DNA of 64,000 nucleotides from an uncultured Bacteroidales bacterium (GTDB lineage Bacteria > Bacteroidota > Bacteroidia > Bacteroidales > Muribaculaceae), in contig CADAAI010000010.1 of the NCBI GenBank assembly GCA_902785925.1, positions 1 through 64,000 of the forward strand. Direction: 5' to 3'. A program made the translations under genes and the position numbers. This document shows positions 1 to 8,265 of the stretch, in pieces. Under the pieces are notes generated by a model. It saw only the letters and a list, made by a program, of their open reading frames with translations, was not told where the DNA came from and ran no database searches. Positions within the stretch are counted from its first letter, which is position 1. The number at the start of each line of letters is the position of its first letter.

Positions 1-399
1 CATCGTTGAGTTAACTCGACGTACGGTTCCTACGCGCCCAACATTCACGGGTCTGATGGGAACTTTAGTGCTCTGCACGAGGTTCAGATCCACTCCTGTC
101 AACCCCAAGGCATTGAGTCCTCGCCACTGCATGATGGCGACAAGTCGCTTGTTGACGAGTCCGCCATATACCATTGTGACAAGGTCCATCACTCGATCGT
201 CGATAATGTCGCGTCCGTCACTGGCCTGGCGAATGGTGATGCCCATCTTCTCGGCAACCATTGTCGCCATCGTGCCCTCGCCGTGCACAAAGAGCTTAAG
301 GCCCTTGATGGCGGCAAAGTCACGAATCAGGGCACGCAGGTTCTCTGGGTCCTCAACTACAACCCCCTCCACGTTCACTATAGTAAGTTTCTTCCTCAT
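1..399 (-). CDS. ArgB-like amino acid kinase, degenerate (partial)
   Basis: This is the N-terminal 133 codons of an acetylglutamate (or succinylglutamate) kinase homologue; the rest lies beyond the window start. The fold signature is clear: KLTIV at the start, DFAAIKG, VHGEG, and a middle block TMVYGGLVNK...GLNALGLTG that is typical of Bacteroidota ArgB. The residues that bind phosphate in active ArgB are altered. The usual VKVGGK near residue 9 reads VNVEGV, so the catalytic Lys is Asn and a loop Gly is Glu. HGGG reads HGEG, and NGRRIT reads DGRDII. It starts 22 bases after the prfB stop on the same strand, so it is probably co-transcribed. It may be a non-catalytic or regulatory paralogue. 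The fold is a confident call; loss of activity is an inference. Confidence 0.8.
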   Translation of the reverse strand, partial: MRKKLTIVNVEGVVVEDPENLRALIRDFAAIKGLKLFVHGEGTMATMVAEKMGITIRQASDGRDIIDDRVMDLVTMVYGGLVNKRLVAIMQWRGLNALGLTGVDLNLVQSTKVPIRPVNVGRVGTVRRVNSTM

Positions 400-421
400 A
401 TTTTATCAGACAATTAAGGTA

Positions 422-1535
422 TTATTCGTCGGTAGAGAACTCCATTAGGTAGGCTTTGATGAAGTTGTCGATGTCACCGTCCATAACGGCACCCACGTTG
501 CTGGTCTGGTAATTTGTGCGATGATCCTTGACGCGTCGGTCGTCGAAGACGTAGCTGCGAATCTGGCTACCCCACTCTATCTTCATCTTGCTGTCCTCGA
601 TTTTGCGCTGCTCCTCGCGACGGTGCTCGAGTTCCTTGTTATAGAGGATAGACTTAAGATTTCGCAATGCGTTCTCACGGTTCTTTGGCTGGTCACGGGT
701 CTCGGTGTTCTCAACGAGGATTTCCTCCTCCTCACCAGTGTAGGGGTCCTTGTACTGGTATCGCACACGCACACCACTCTCCACCTTGTTCACGTTCTGG
801 CCTCCAGCACCTCCACTGCGGAAAGTGTCCCACGAGATGCGTGCCGGGTCAAGAACAATCTCGATGGTGTCGTCGACCATTGGGCTGACAAATACCGAGG
901 CAAACGAGGTCATGCGCTTGCCCTGGGCGTTGTAAGGCGACACGCGCACCAAGCGATGCACACCATTCTCGCTCTTGAGGTATCCGTAGGCAAAATCGCC
1001 TTCGATGCCTATTGTAACACTCTTGATTCCTGCCTCATCGCCATCAACCATGTGCTGGATTGCAGTCTTGTAACCATGCTTTTCACACCAGCGCAGGTAC
1101 ATGCGCATAAGCATCGATGCCCAGTCCTGGCTCTCGGTGCCACCAGCTCCCGAGTTAATCTTCATGATGGCGCTTAGCTTGTCTTCTTCGCGACGAAGCA
1201 TGTTGCGCAATTCGAGTTTCTCAATTTTGTCGAGAGCTTCGGCATAGAGTGCATCTAGTTCATCCTCGGTGAGCACTCCTTCTTTCACGAAGTCAAAGCC
1301 CACTTCCACTTCACCCACTGCGTCCTCCACTTCGGCGCATTTCTCAATCCACATTTTCAGTGTCTTGATTTTGCGCATCTGCTGTTCGGCTTTCTTTTGG
1401 TCACTCCAGAAATCGGGCACATGTGTGCGCAATTCCTCTTCTTCTAGTTGGATTTTCTTGTTATCGACGTCAAAGATACCTCCTCAACGCATCCTTGCGT
1501 TCTTGTATCTCTTTTAGTTGGTCGGTTGTAATCAT
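422..1535 (-). CDS. prfB: Peptide chain release factor 2 with programmed +1 frameshift
   Basis: RF2 ends translation at UGA and UAA. Frame 0 starts at ATG 1533-1535 and reads MITTDQLKEIQERKDALRRYL up to an in-frame TGA at 1470-1472. Shifting +1 there (CTT TGA C read as CTT then GAC) joins the main frame, which runs to 422 and begins DVDNKKIQLEEEELRTHVPDFWSD. The shift site has the classic layout: AGGAGG, TAT, CTT, TGA, C. The product has the peptidyl-hydrolysis motif GGAGGQNVNKVESG. At the codon-recognition tripeptide it has SPY where E. coli has SPF, which I recall as usual in Bacteroidota. The full protein is about 370 residues, normal for RF2. It is autoregulated through the frameshift by RF2 level. 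Confidence 0.96.
1470..1488 (-). promoter_or_regulatory. RF2 programmed frameshift site
   Basis: Read on the minus strand, the order is AGGAGG, TAT, CTT, TGA, C. This is an internal Shine-Dalgarno-like element three bases before a slippery CTT and the UGA that RF2 itself decodes. Low RF2 stalls the ribosome and favours +1 slippage. The spacing equals that of the E. coli site. Confidence 0.95.
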
Positions 1536-1599
1536 CTGAGCTCAATGATTAAGGGGTTAATAAATAAGTTTTCTAATTTAAGAGCCTCAAAATTCCTCA

Positions 1600-1626
1600 G
1601 AAATTCCAGAAGCTCCAGAATGTGCA
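1600..1626. repeat. Degenerate 9-bp tandem repeat (3 units)
   Basis: Three consecutive nonamers share the frame GAANNTNCA: GAAATTCCA, GAAGCTCCA, GAATGTGCA. They lie between the prfB start and the end of the acyl-CoA ligase gene. This is one of several such tracts at gene borders in the window. Confidence 0.55.
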
Positions 1627-1644
1627 TTTTGAATTGTGAATCGA

Positions 1645-3507
1645 TTAAATTCTTATGTCAACCTCAAGTTTCTCGTCTTTCTTACCCTTGGGGCGATAGT
1701 CGACGGCATACATCGCGTCAATCAGCTTAGCGTAACGCTTATTGACTACTGCGCGCCTGATTTTGAGGGTATTGGTAAGCTCTCCACTCTCCATTGTGAA
1801 TGGACGTGGCAACAGCACGAATCGCTTGATTTGCTCATAGCTTGCAAGATTCTTTTGATACTCGTTGATGAGTTTCTCGAGCATAGCATGAACCTTAGGA
1901 TCGTTAACGAGCTCCTCGTTATTGCGGAACTTGATTTTATGCTTTGCTGCCCATATTCCAAGCTCCTCAAAGTCGGGCACGATAAGGGCACTCACATATT
2001 TTCGCCCATCGCCAATCACAGCGACCTGAGCCATGAATTTATCCTGGGCAAGCAATGTCTCAAGCATCTGGGGAGCGATATATTTTCCATTGCTGGTCTT
2101 ATAAAGGTCCTTAAGACGCTCGGTCATGATGAGGTGACCTTTCTCGGTGAGCTCGCCGCAGTCGCCAGTGTGGAACCATCCATCAGCATCAATAGCCTTG
2201 GCTGTTTCCTTTGGCATATTATAGTAGCCACGCATCACCGTTGGCCCCTTGACTAATATCTCGTTTTGCTCACCAATCTTCACTTTTACACCTGGAATTG
2301 GCTCACCTATGGTACCTAGCTCCCAACCAGTATTAGGATAGAAACAAACCGAAGCGTTGGTCTCGCTCAAGCCGTAGCCAATCACAATGTTAATTCCCAC
2401 GGCATGGAGTAGCTCGGTAATGTTGTCGCTGAGCATTGCACCAGCAGTAGGGAAGAGTTTGCCGTTCTCCACGCCAATTGCCCTGCGCAGGCGCGAATAA
2501 ACTTTCTTCTCAAAGTATTGATACTGCTTTTCAATAAGATATGGGGCTTTCTGACCATTGCGGACATACTTGATATTGCGCGCCTTTCCAATCCTGATGG
2601 CAGTCTTGAACAATGTCTTGACAACGGGTTTTGCTCCGCTGACGTTGTCCATGATGGCAGTATAGACCTTCTCCCAGAAACGTGGCACGCTGCACATACA
2701 ATTAGGGCTAACCTCTTTAACAGTGCGTTGAATGTCGCGAGGATCGTAGTTGATAGCCACCACCAAACCATGAATAAGGCAATACATCGTCCAGCCCAAC
2801 TCAAAGATGTGGCTCAACGGCAAGAAGCTAAGTGACACATCGTTGTCATCGACGTAAGTCAATCTCATGCCATGCGCCATCATCGCCGCGCTGAAGTTGC
2901 TGTGGGTGAGCATAACGCCCTTGGGCTGCCCTGTGGTTCCTGAGGTGTAGATGAGATACATCAAGTCATCAGGACGTCCCTCGTCCATACGCTTAGCAAG
3001 AGCACTGCGTGCCAGCTCGCCCGCCTGTCCGCCGTCGCTCAAGAACTTGCGCCAGGTTGTCACACGCTTCGAGAGTTCTACCTCGACCTTGGTGTTCATC
3101 ACCACAACAAGTTTGAGATTTGGACATACATCAAAAAGTTGCAGAGCGATGTCATATTGTGCCTGATCGCCCACCACGAGCACTGTGGCGCCAGAGTCGT
3201 TGATGATATAAGCAGCCTCATCCTTGCTGCTAGTGGCATAGATGGGCACAGGGATTGCACGGTTATAGAACGATGCAAAATGAGTGATCAATATCTCGGG
3301 ACAGTTCTGAGAGAACACACCCACCTTGCCCTGTGGCTCCACGCCAGCAAGTAGCAGTGCATTTGCACAACGCTCAATGTCTTGCTTGAAACTGTTCCAC
3401 GACATCGAAGTCCACTGGTCGGTAAGATAGTCACGGTAGCGCAACGCCTCGCGGTTGCCATATTTCTTGGCCTGGTTGCTTATCAGGCTCACAAATTCGT
3501 TCTGCAT
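1645..3507 (-). CDS. Long-chain fatty acid--CoA ligase (AMP-forming)
   Basis: This 620-residue adenylate-forming enzyme activates a fatty acid through acyl-AMP to acyl-CoA. The A3 phosphate-binding loop reads YTSGTTGQPKGVML at about residue 190. The second signature, GYGLSETNAS, follows, then DGWFHTGDCGEL and a basic hinge segment ERLKDLYKTSNGKY. The C-terminal domain lacks the long eukaryotic insertion. I start it at ATG 3505-3507 (MQNEFVSL) because the longer reading frame would cover the promoter at 3531-3561. It is probably cytosolic or peripheral to the membrane and supplies acyl-CoA for lipid recycling. Chain-length specificity cannot be read from the sequence. Confidence 0.92.
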   Translation of the reverse strand: MQNEFVSLISNQAKKYGNREALRYRDYLTDQWTSMSWNSFKQDIERCANALLLAGVEPQGKVGVFSQNCPEILITHFASFYNRAIPVPIYATSSKDEAAYIINDSGATVLVVGDQAQYDIALQLFDVCPNLKLVVVMNTKVEVELSKRVTTWRKFLSDGGQAGELARSALAKRMDEGRPDDLMYLIYTSGTTGQPKGVMLTHSNFSAAMMAHGMRLTYVDDNDVSLSFLPLSHIFELGWTMYCLIHGLVVAINYDPRDIQRTVKEVSPNCMCSVPRFWEKVYTAIMDNVSGAKPVVKTLFKTAIRIGKARNIKYVRNGQKAPYLIEKQYQYFEKKVYSRLRRAIGVENGKLFPTAGAMLSDNITELLHAVGINIVIGYGLSETNASVCFYPNTGWELGTIGEPIPGVKVKIGEQNEILVKGPTVMRGYYNMPKETAKAIDADGWFHTGDCGELTEKGHLIMTERLKDLYKTSNGKYIAPQMLETLLAQDKFMAQVAVIGDGRKYVSALIVPDFEELGIWAAKHKIKFRNNEELVNDPKVHAMLEKLINEYQKNLASYEQIKRFVLLPRPFTMESGELTNTLKIRRAVVNKRYAKLIDAMYAVDYRPKGKKDEKLEVDIRI

Positions 3508-3530
3508 AGTTTTTCTTGTATTTGAATTTG

Positions 3531-3561
3531 CAAAAATAGTGAAAATATCACGACTTTGCAA
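3531..3561 (-). promoter_or_regulatory. Promoter of acyl-CoA ligase gene
   Basis: On the minus strand, TTG (3559-3561), a 20-base spacer and TATTTTTG (3531-3538) match the Bacteroidota primary sigma pattern. The ligase ATG follows 23 bases later. Confidence 0.65.
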
Positions 3562-3642
3562 CGATACTACCACATTTTTAATACACTATATAATTTTAAG
3601 TATAAATAATTCGTTATTACTTAAAATAATACAATTCAAGAT

Positions 3643-4155
3643 ATGACACGAGAAATATATTTGGCAGGAGGATGTTTTTGGGGCACCGAGCATTTCTTCA
3701 AGTTGATTGACGGCGTGGTTGAAACGCAAGTGGGATATGCCAACGGCACTGTCGAGAACCCTTCTTACGAACAAGTGTGCTCCCATAAGACTGGGCACGC
3801 TGAGACCGTGAAGGTGGTTTATGACCCCGAAAAAATCGGACTCGAGTTCCTACTCGACATGTATTTCAAAGCTATTGACCCCACTCTCCAAGATCAGCAA
3901 GGGCTCGACGTGGGGCCACAATACCGCACAGGCATCTACTACACCGACCCCTCTGACCTTCCTGTCATCGAGAAGCGTGTAGCCAATGAGGCCGAACGCT
4001 ACTTCAAGCCCATTGTCACCGAGGTTTTGCCCCTCAACTGCTTCTACCCCGCCGAGGAATACCACCAAGACTACCTCGACAAGAACCCCGACGGCTACTG
4101 CCACCTGCCACTGGGTCTCTTTGAGCTCGCTCGCCGCGCGAAGCCCTCGCGATAA
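3643..4155 (+). CDS. msrA: Peptide-methionine (S)-S-oxide reductase
   Basis: MsrA reduces Met-S-sulfoxide in proteins. The catalytic motif GGCFWGTEH is at residues 9-17 with the nucleophile at Cys11. Other family blocks are [19 protein letters not shown], the [21 protein letters not shown] core and the C-terminal [18 protein letters not shown]. At 170 residues it is a stand-alone MsrA with no fused MsrB domain and no signal peptide, so it is cytoplasmic. A beta-lactamase-like gene starts 10 bases downstream and is probably co-transcribed. Confidence 0.97.
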   Translation: MTREIYLAGGCFWGTEHFFKLIDGVVETQVGYANGTVENPSYEQVCSHKTGHAETVKVVYDPEKIGLEFLLDMYFKAIDPTLQDQQGLDVGPQYRTGIYYTDPSDLPVIEKRVANEAERYFKPIVTEVLPLNCFYPAEEYHQDYLDKNPDGYCHLPLGLFELARRAKPSR

Positions 4156-4165
4156 AAACACAACA

Positions 4166-4975
4166 ATGAAGAGCATCAAGAAATTATTATTCTTTTTCAT
4201 CGTTCTGTTGCTTGGTTTCCAAGCCCAAGCTCAGCGATGTGGTGCCCACATCATTAAGGGAGACCTTTATATCAGTTATGAGTGTACTGCCGATAGACGC
4301 TATGAGATGAACAGCGTGATGAAGTTTCCGCAGGCCATCTATGTCGCCCACTATCTTGACTCGTGCGGCATAAGTCTCGACCAGCGAGTGACGGTGAAAA
4401 AGCAAGATTTAGAGCAGAACACTTGGTCGCCAATGCTCAAGATGATTGACGTGGAGCGAGAGTTCAGCTATGGCGAACTGCTTGCCCTGTCGTTGCAACA
4501 GAGCGACAACAACGCCTGCGACCTGCTGTTCAAGTTGTGTGGTGGACCACGAGATGTCCAGAACTATTTGCGTAGCCTGGAATTCAAAAATATACGCATA
4601 AAATGGACCGAAAAGCAGATGCATAGCAAGCCGCGACGTTCACGTGACAATTGGTGCACTCCTCGCGACATGGCCGAACTGCTCAATTGGTTCTACTGCG
4701 AGCGACAATCAAGCCCTGTGTTGATGTATATTTGGGACTTGATGCTCAACTGCGAGACTGGAAACAACCGCATCAAAGCCGCACTCCCACCAGGCGCTAA
4801 ACTCGCCCACAAGACCGGAACTGGTTTTTCTAAAGGCAAAACGCTTAAAGGTATAAACGACGTGGGCATTGTTGTCATGCCCGATGGCGACTTCTACCCC
4901 ATCGCCATCTTCATCAAGCACACTAAACGTGAGGAGGAAGTCGCTGAGATTGCAAGGATCCTACTCTCGCCTTAG
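4166..4975 (+). CDS. CfxA-like class A beta-lactamase, short N-terminus
   Basis: This is a secreted 269-residue serine beta-lactamase of the CfxA/CblA/PER branch. A signal peptide covers about residues 1-23 (MKSIKKLLFFFIVLLLGFQA). Motifs appear in order: Ser50-x-x-Lys53 (SVMK), SDN in QQSDNNACDLLF, the omega-loop Glu in TEKQMH (Glu166 by class A numbering), and KTG in LAHKTGTGF. TWSPML and CETGNNRI also match what I recall of CfxA. The catalytic Ser lies only about 27 residues into the mature protein, so most of the usual first helix seems missing. The start is fixed by the signal peptide, since the longer frame overlaps msrA. It probably hydrolyses beta-lactams in the periplasm; a cell-wall role is the alternative. 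Confidence 0.85.
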   Translation: MKSIKKLLFFFIVLLLGFQAQAQRCGAHIIKGDLYISYECTADRRYEMNSVMKFPQAIYVAHYLDSCGISLDQRVTVKKQDLEQNTWSPMLKMIDVEREFSYGELLALSLQQSDNNACDLLFKLCGGPRDVQNYLRSLEFKNIRIKWTEKQMHSKPRRSRDNWCTPRDMAELLNWFYCERQSSPVLMYIWDLMLNCETGNNRIKAALPPGAKLAHKTGTGFSKGKTLKGINDVGIVVMPDGDFYPIAIFIKHTKREEEVAEIARILLSP

Positions 4976-5025
4976 CTACAAATTTTGTAAAATCCACAAA
5001 CAATATTTTTCTTATTCTTCAACTT

Positions 5026-6207
5026 ATGAAAAACTTTTTACTATCCCTTTTGCTGCTGCTTGCTGCTGCAACAACCTGTGCTGGCACTCATGACAATGAC
5101 AGCATCCCTTTCATGTATCGTGGGAATCTTTACCTTGATGCGACAATAAACAACACTATTCCATGCAGAGTGATATTTGACACTGGTGGGGCCGACATAT
5201 TTGGTATCGACAGTGTGTTCCTAGCCCACTCCGTCTGGAAGCCCCAAAAGTTAGGGCAGGCAATGGCAGGAGGTGCTGCCGGCAAAACCAAAGTGCGCGT
5301 CATATTTGAACCTGCAACAGTCAAGATAAGCAACCACACTGAAAAATTTGAGTATGTACCCATTTTCAAGCTACGCGATGTGTTGGATTGTCATGTCGAT
5401 GGCATTATCGGTATAAAAGACATTATGAATCACCCATTTGAGATAAATTTTGAACACGGCTACATCAAGCAGCACATTGTTGACAAGCCACAAGTTGATG
5501 GATACATAAAAGTCCCTATCATTTACAAGGATAAACGAATATTGCTTCAGGCCGAAACTGTTATTGCTGGTAAGAGCATAAAAGGTACCTACTTGATGGA
5601 CACTGGCGGTGGTGGCACAATTAATTTCACAGCTGCAACAACCCGTCAAAACTCACTTGAAACTATCGAGGGAAAGAGAATTGTCACCGACTGCACCCAA
5701 TTCGGCCTTGGCGCTAAGGAACAAGAAACGATTGTTACAATGAAATCACAGCAATTCATTATTGGCAATGACACTATAACCAACAAAGAATTTGATTATC
5801 TTCCTAATGGTGTAGGGGCATTTAGCGACCGAGAATACCTAGGAACAATTGGCAACAACATCTGGTCAAAATACAACATCATAATTGACGCCAACGATGG
5901 ATTCATGTACCTCAAGCGATTCAAGCCAAGCAAAGAATACAGTGAATCTTACGGCTACAATTTCCGCAACCGTACCGACATTTGGAAGGGATGGATTGTT
6001 AGCAGCCTTGAGCGTGAAGGAGCTGCTGCAATAGCAGGATTGGAACTCAACGATATTATCATCACAGTCAACGGAAAAAACGTGGAAGATTACACTTGGG
6101 AAGAAGAGCGCGAAATCGATGATCTGCCTTCGCAAGACCTCGTGGTCAAAGGACGCGACGGCACCACAAGACAAATCCATCTGGAACCAAAAGATCCTTG
6201 GAAGTAA
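5026..6207 (+). CDS. Secreted retropepsin-like aspartyl protease with PDZ domain
   Basis: The 393-residue protein has an N-terminal signal peptide (LLSLLLLLAAATTCAG). Two aspartyl-protease-type repeats follow. The first carries IFDTGGAD near residue 50, and the second carries YLMDTGGGGTINF near residue 190. Together they could supply both catalytic Asp residues in a single chain. A PDZ domain fills the C-terminus from about residue 325 (GWIVSSLEREGAAAIAGLEL, then NDIIITVNGKNV). This layout matches the bacterial aspartyl protease family (Asp_protease_2 type) with PDZ that is common in Bacteroidota. It is likely periplasmic or surface-exposed; substrates are unknown. A strong terminator follows. 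Confidence 0.85.
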   Translation: MKNFLLSLLLLLAAATTCAGTHDNDSIPFMYRGNLYLDATINNTIPCRVIFDTGGADIFGIDSVFLAHSVWKPQKLGQAMAGGAAGKTKVRVIFEPATVKISNHTEKFEYVPIFKLRDVLDCHVDGIIGIKDIMNHPFEINFEHGYIKQHIVDKPQVDGYIKVPIIYKDKRILLQAETVIAGKSIKGTYLMDTGGGGTINFTAATTRQNSLETIEGKRIVTDCTQFGLGAKEQETIVTMKSQQFIIGNDTITNKEFDYLPNGVGAFSDREYLGTIGNNIWSKYNIIIDANDGFMYLKRFKPSKEYSESYGYNFRNRTDIWKGWIVSSLEREGAAAIAGLELNDIIITVNGKNVEDYTWEEEREIDDLPSQDLVVKGRDGTTRQIHLEPKDPWK

Positions 6208-6245
6208 AAAAAGACATTGGGAACGATTCTCAATGTCTTTTTTTC
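6208..6245 (+). terminator. Intrinsic terminator after protease gene
   Basis: AAGACATTG pairs with CAATGTCTT across an 11-base loop and is followed by a T run. It begins right after the stop codon at 6207. Confidence 0.9.
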
Positions 6246-6261
6246 GGTTTAGTGATGTTGC

Positions 6262-7020
6262 TTACAGCTTCATCACGCGTTTCATTTCCAGGTTCTCGTA
6301 GCCCTCGGGGCAGTGAGTGGAAAGGTAAACGGTGGGATTGTTAGCAATAAACTCACGCACACGGTCGAGCGTGTCGCGAGCAGCAGCCAGATCCTCAAAG
6401 ATGATGCTCAGTTTGTTGGCCTTGAGTGCAGCGTCGCAATAGGTCACGTCGCCGTGCATCATGTAGAAGAGGTCGCCATCCTCGGCAATCACGATGCTGT
6501 TACCGTTAGTGTGTCCTTTCGCCTTAATAAAGTAGACACCCTCGGCAACCTTCTGCGCAGCAGGGAAGTTGTGGTAAGCGCCATCGCCGTAGGTTGCGCG
6601 CACGATGTTGTCGCCCTCAAGCTTGAGAGCATCGGCGTCCTCGGGCGCGATGTAAATCTTGGCATTGGGGAAATACTGCAACGCTGCAGAGTGGTCGGGG
6701 TGCTTGTGGGTGACAAGAATCTTTTTCACCTGCTCTGGACGGTAGCCAGCAGCAGCAAACGCCTCCATAAAATCGGCTATCTTCTCGCCCATGTAGAGTG
6801 GCGCGCCAAGTTTCTTGGCAGGAGCGTCATAGTCATTTTGAAAGCCAGTGTCAACGAGAATCACCTCGCCACCAGTGTCAATTAAAAAGTTCTGCAGACT
6901 GCTGCGATAGATAATCTGCTCATCAAACGCGTCGCGACCTTCCTCGCCACCAAAGGCAAACGCCTGGTTCATGAAGCCGCCATCAAACATTTTTATTGCT
7001 TTAATTTCCATTTGGTGCAT
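6262..7020 (-). CDS. MBL-fold metallohydrolase (AHL-lactonase-like)
   Basis: This is a 252-residue metallo-beta-lactamase-fold hydrolase. All dinuclear-metal ligands are visible: THKHPDH (HxHxDH) near residue 105, GHTNGNS, HGDVTYCD and STHCPEGY. The spacing and the preceding LVDTGF are closest to the quorum-quenching lactonase type (AiiA/YtnP), but the substrate is not shown by sequence. There is no signal peptide. The stop of the flavodoxin gene lies 3 bases upstream, so the two are co-transcribed. An alternative start at 7011 gives MEIKAIKMF. In this redox neighbourhood a metabolite or thioester hydrolase role is as likely as lactonase. Confidence 0.88.
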   Translation of the reverse strand: MHQMEIKAIKMFDGGFMNQAFAFGGEEGRDAFDEQIIYRSSLQNFLIDTGGEVILVDTGFQNDYDAPAKKLGAPLYMGEKIADFMEAFAAAGYRPEQVKKILVTHKHPDHSAALQYFPNAKIYIAPEDADALKLEGDNIVRATYGDGAYHNFPAAQKVAEGVYFIKAKGHTNGNSIVIAEDGDLFYMMHGDVTYCDAALKANKLSIIFEDLAAARDTLDRVREFIANNPTVYLSTHCPEGYENLEMKRVMKL

Positions 7021-7023
7021 TAA

Positions 7024-7680
7024 TTATTGGTTTGCTAATATTTTCTCAGACATGCGACGACCAGCATCGTAGGCGCGCTGCAGGTCGTTCTCCCAGTTCA
7101 GTTCGCGATACTCACGCTTTGCCTCCTCGCTGAATCCAGCGAGCTCGTAGCGGTCGTAGTTCTTCACCTGATAGGTGTTATGGGCATCCACATGCTCCAC
7201 ATCGCCCATCGCCCTGTCGAGACAACTCTCAATGATACCCATCGACTGATAAACGCCCTTGGCCTGTTCATCATTGGCATTCATAGTGTATGTGAGAATC
7301 ACGGGGATGCGCTTGGGAGCAGTGAGGCTGTAGTCGTTATAAGACAGCCATGGGAATATCAGGCGCTCGAGGAAGGCGCGCAGTTGCGCTGTAACCTCGC
7401 TGAAGTAGATGGGAGACCCCATCACAAGTCCGTCGGCCTGAGCCACTTCTTCGAGTACAGGAGTGAGGTCGTCGCGGAACTTGCACACGTTGACTGCCTT
7501 GTCCTTAATCTTGCAGGCGAGACACGACATGCAGCCCTTGTAGTCCATGCCGTAGAGGCGCACGGTCTTCACTTCAATTTCTTCACTCACCGAGGCTGCT
7601 CCCTCGGCAATCTGTTGCAACATCGAGGCCGTGTTAAAAGTTTTGCGAGGGCCTCCGTCAATAATTATAATCTTCTTCAT
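7024..7680 (-). CDS. Flavodoxin-family NAD(P)H oxidoreductase with Cys cluster
   Basis: This 218-residue FMN-type reductase has an N-terminal Rossmann-like fold (KKIIIIDGGPRKTFNTASML, with the phosphate loop about residues 8-18) and the flavin loop GSPIYFSEVTAQLRAFLERL. A cluster CMSCLACKIKDKAVNVC (CxxCxxC-x9-C) near residue 50 resembles the compact Fe-S motif of iron-sulfur flavoproteins, although the last gap is longer than in the archaeal type. It lies between a glutathione peroxidase gene and an MBL hydrolase gene with 3-base gaps. That arrangement suggests a small redox-detoxification operon. The partner substrate is unknown. Confidence 0.87.
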   Translation of the reverse strand: MKKIIIIDGGPRKTFNTASMLQQIAEGAASVSEEIEVKTVRLYGMDYKGCMSCLACKIKDKAVNVCKFRDDLTPVLEEVAQADGLVMGSPIYFSEVTAQLRAFLERLIFPWLSYNDYSLTAPKRIPVILTYTMNANDEQAKGVYQSMGIIESCLDRAMGDVEHVDAHNTYQVKNYDRYELAGFSEEAKREYRELNWENDLQRAYDAGRRMSEKILANQ

Positions 7681-7683
7681 AAT

Positions 7684-8163
7684 TTATCCTAACATTTCTT
7701 CTATGTCCTTAACTATTTTCTCTGGTGCTGTGATGGGAGCATAACGCTTGATTACCTCGCCGTCGCGCGAAATAAGGAACTTCGTAAAGTTCCACTTGAT
7801 GGCACTTCCTAGCAAGCCTTTGGTTTTGCTCTTCAAGAACTTGAAGATGGGGTGAGCATTGTCGCCATTGACGTCGATTTTCTTCATGATTTGGAACGTC
7901 ACGCCATAGTTAAGCTGGCAGAAACCCTCAATCTCGCTGTCGGTACCTGGGTCCTGATGGTTGAACTGGTTGCAGGGGAATCCTATCGTCACCAGTCCAC
8001 GGTCCTTATACTTCTGGTTCAACTCCTCAAGCCCCTTGAACTGAGGAGTGAAGCCACACTTGCTAGCGGTGTTGACAATGAGCAACACTTTGCCTTTGAA
8101 CTGAGCAAAGTCCAACTCCTGGCCCTTGCTCGTCAAGGCTTTGAAATCATATATTGTCTCCAT
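7684..8163 (-). CDS. Glutathione peroxidase family thiol peroxidase
   Basis: The 159-residue protein has the family catalytic set: a Cys in NTASKCGFTPQF (Cys36 region), Gln in FPCNQF, and Trp-Asn in KWNFTKFLI. The peroxidatic residue is Cys, encoded by an ordinary codon, so it is not a selenoprotein. With no signal peptide it should act in the cytosol. Bacterial members usually take electrons from thioredoxin rather than glutathione. It is the first gene of a three-gene minus-strand run with a flavodoxin and an MBL hydrolase. Confidence 0.95.
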   Translation of the reverse strand: METIYDFKALTSKGQELDFAQFKGKVLLIVNTASKCGFTPQFKGLEELNQKYKDRGLVTIGFPCNQFNHQDPGTDSEIEGFCQLNYGVTFQIMKKIDVNGDNAHPIFKFLKSKTKGLLGSAIKWNFTKFLISRDGEVIKRYAPITAPEKIVKDIEEMLG

Positions 8164-8189
8164 ACAAATTTCGTTTTTTCTTGATTTAG

Positions 8190-8241
8190 AAAAACAGGTT
8201 GGGCATTATGGTTGCAGCAATGCAATCACAATAACCCAACC
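8190..8241 (-). terminator. Terminator of the small winged-helix gene
   Basis: A long imperfect hairpin (GGTTGGG at 8197-8203 pairs with CCCAACC at 8235-8241, with further pairing inward) is followed on the minus strand by TGTTTTT. It lies between the 59-aa gene and the glutathione peroxidase gene and should largely separate their transcripts. Confidence 0.7.
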
Positions 8242-8265
8242 ATTAAACGTTTGTTTTTGTGAGCC

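Noticed and set aside
521..1177. Plus-strand open frame (218 codons) opposite prfB
   Set aside because: It is fully antisense to RF2 motifs and has no supporting signal.
1470..1535. prfB as a nonsense-mutated pseudogene
   Set aside because: The in-frame TGA sits in the standard RF2 frameshift context and the rest of the gene is intact.
7684..8163. Selenoprotein glutathione peroxidase
   Set aside because: The catalytic position is encoded by an ordinary Cys codon in SKCGFT, with no in-frame TGA.
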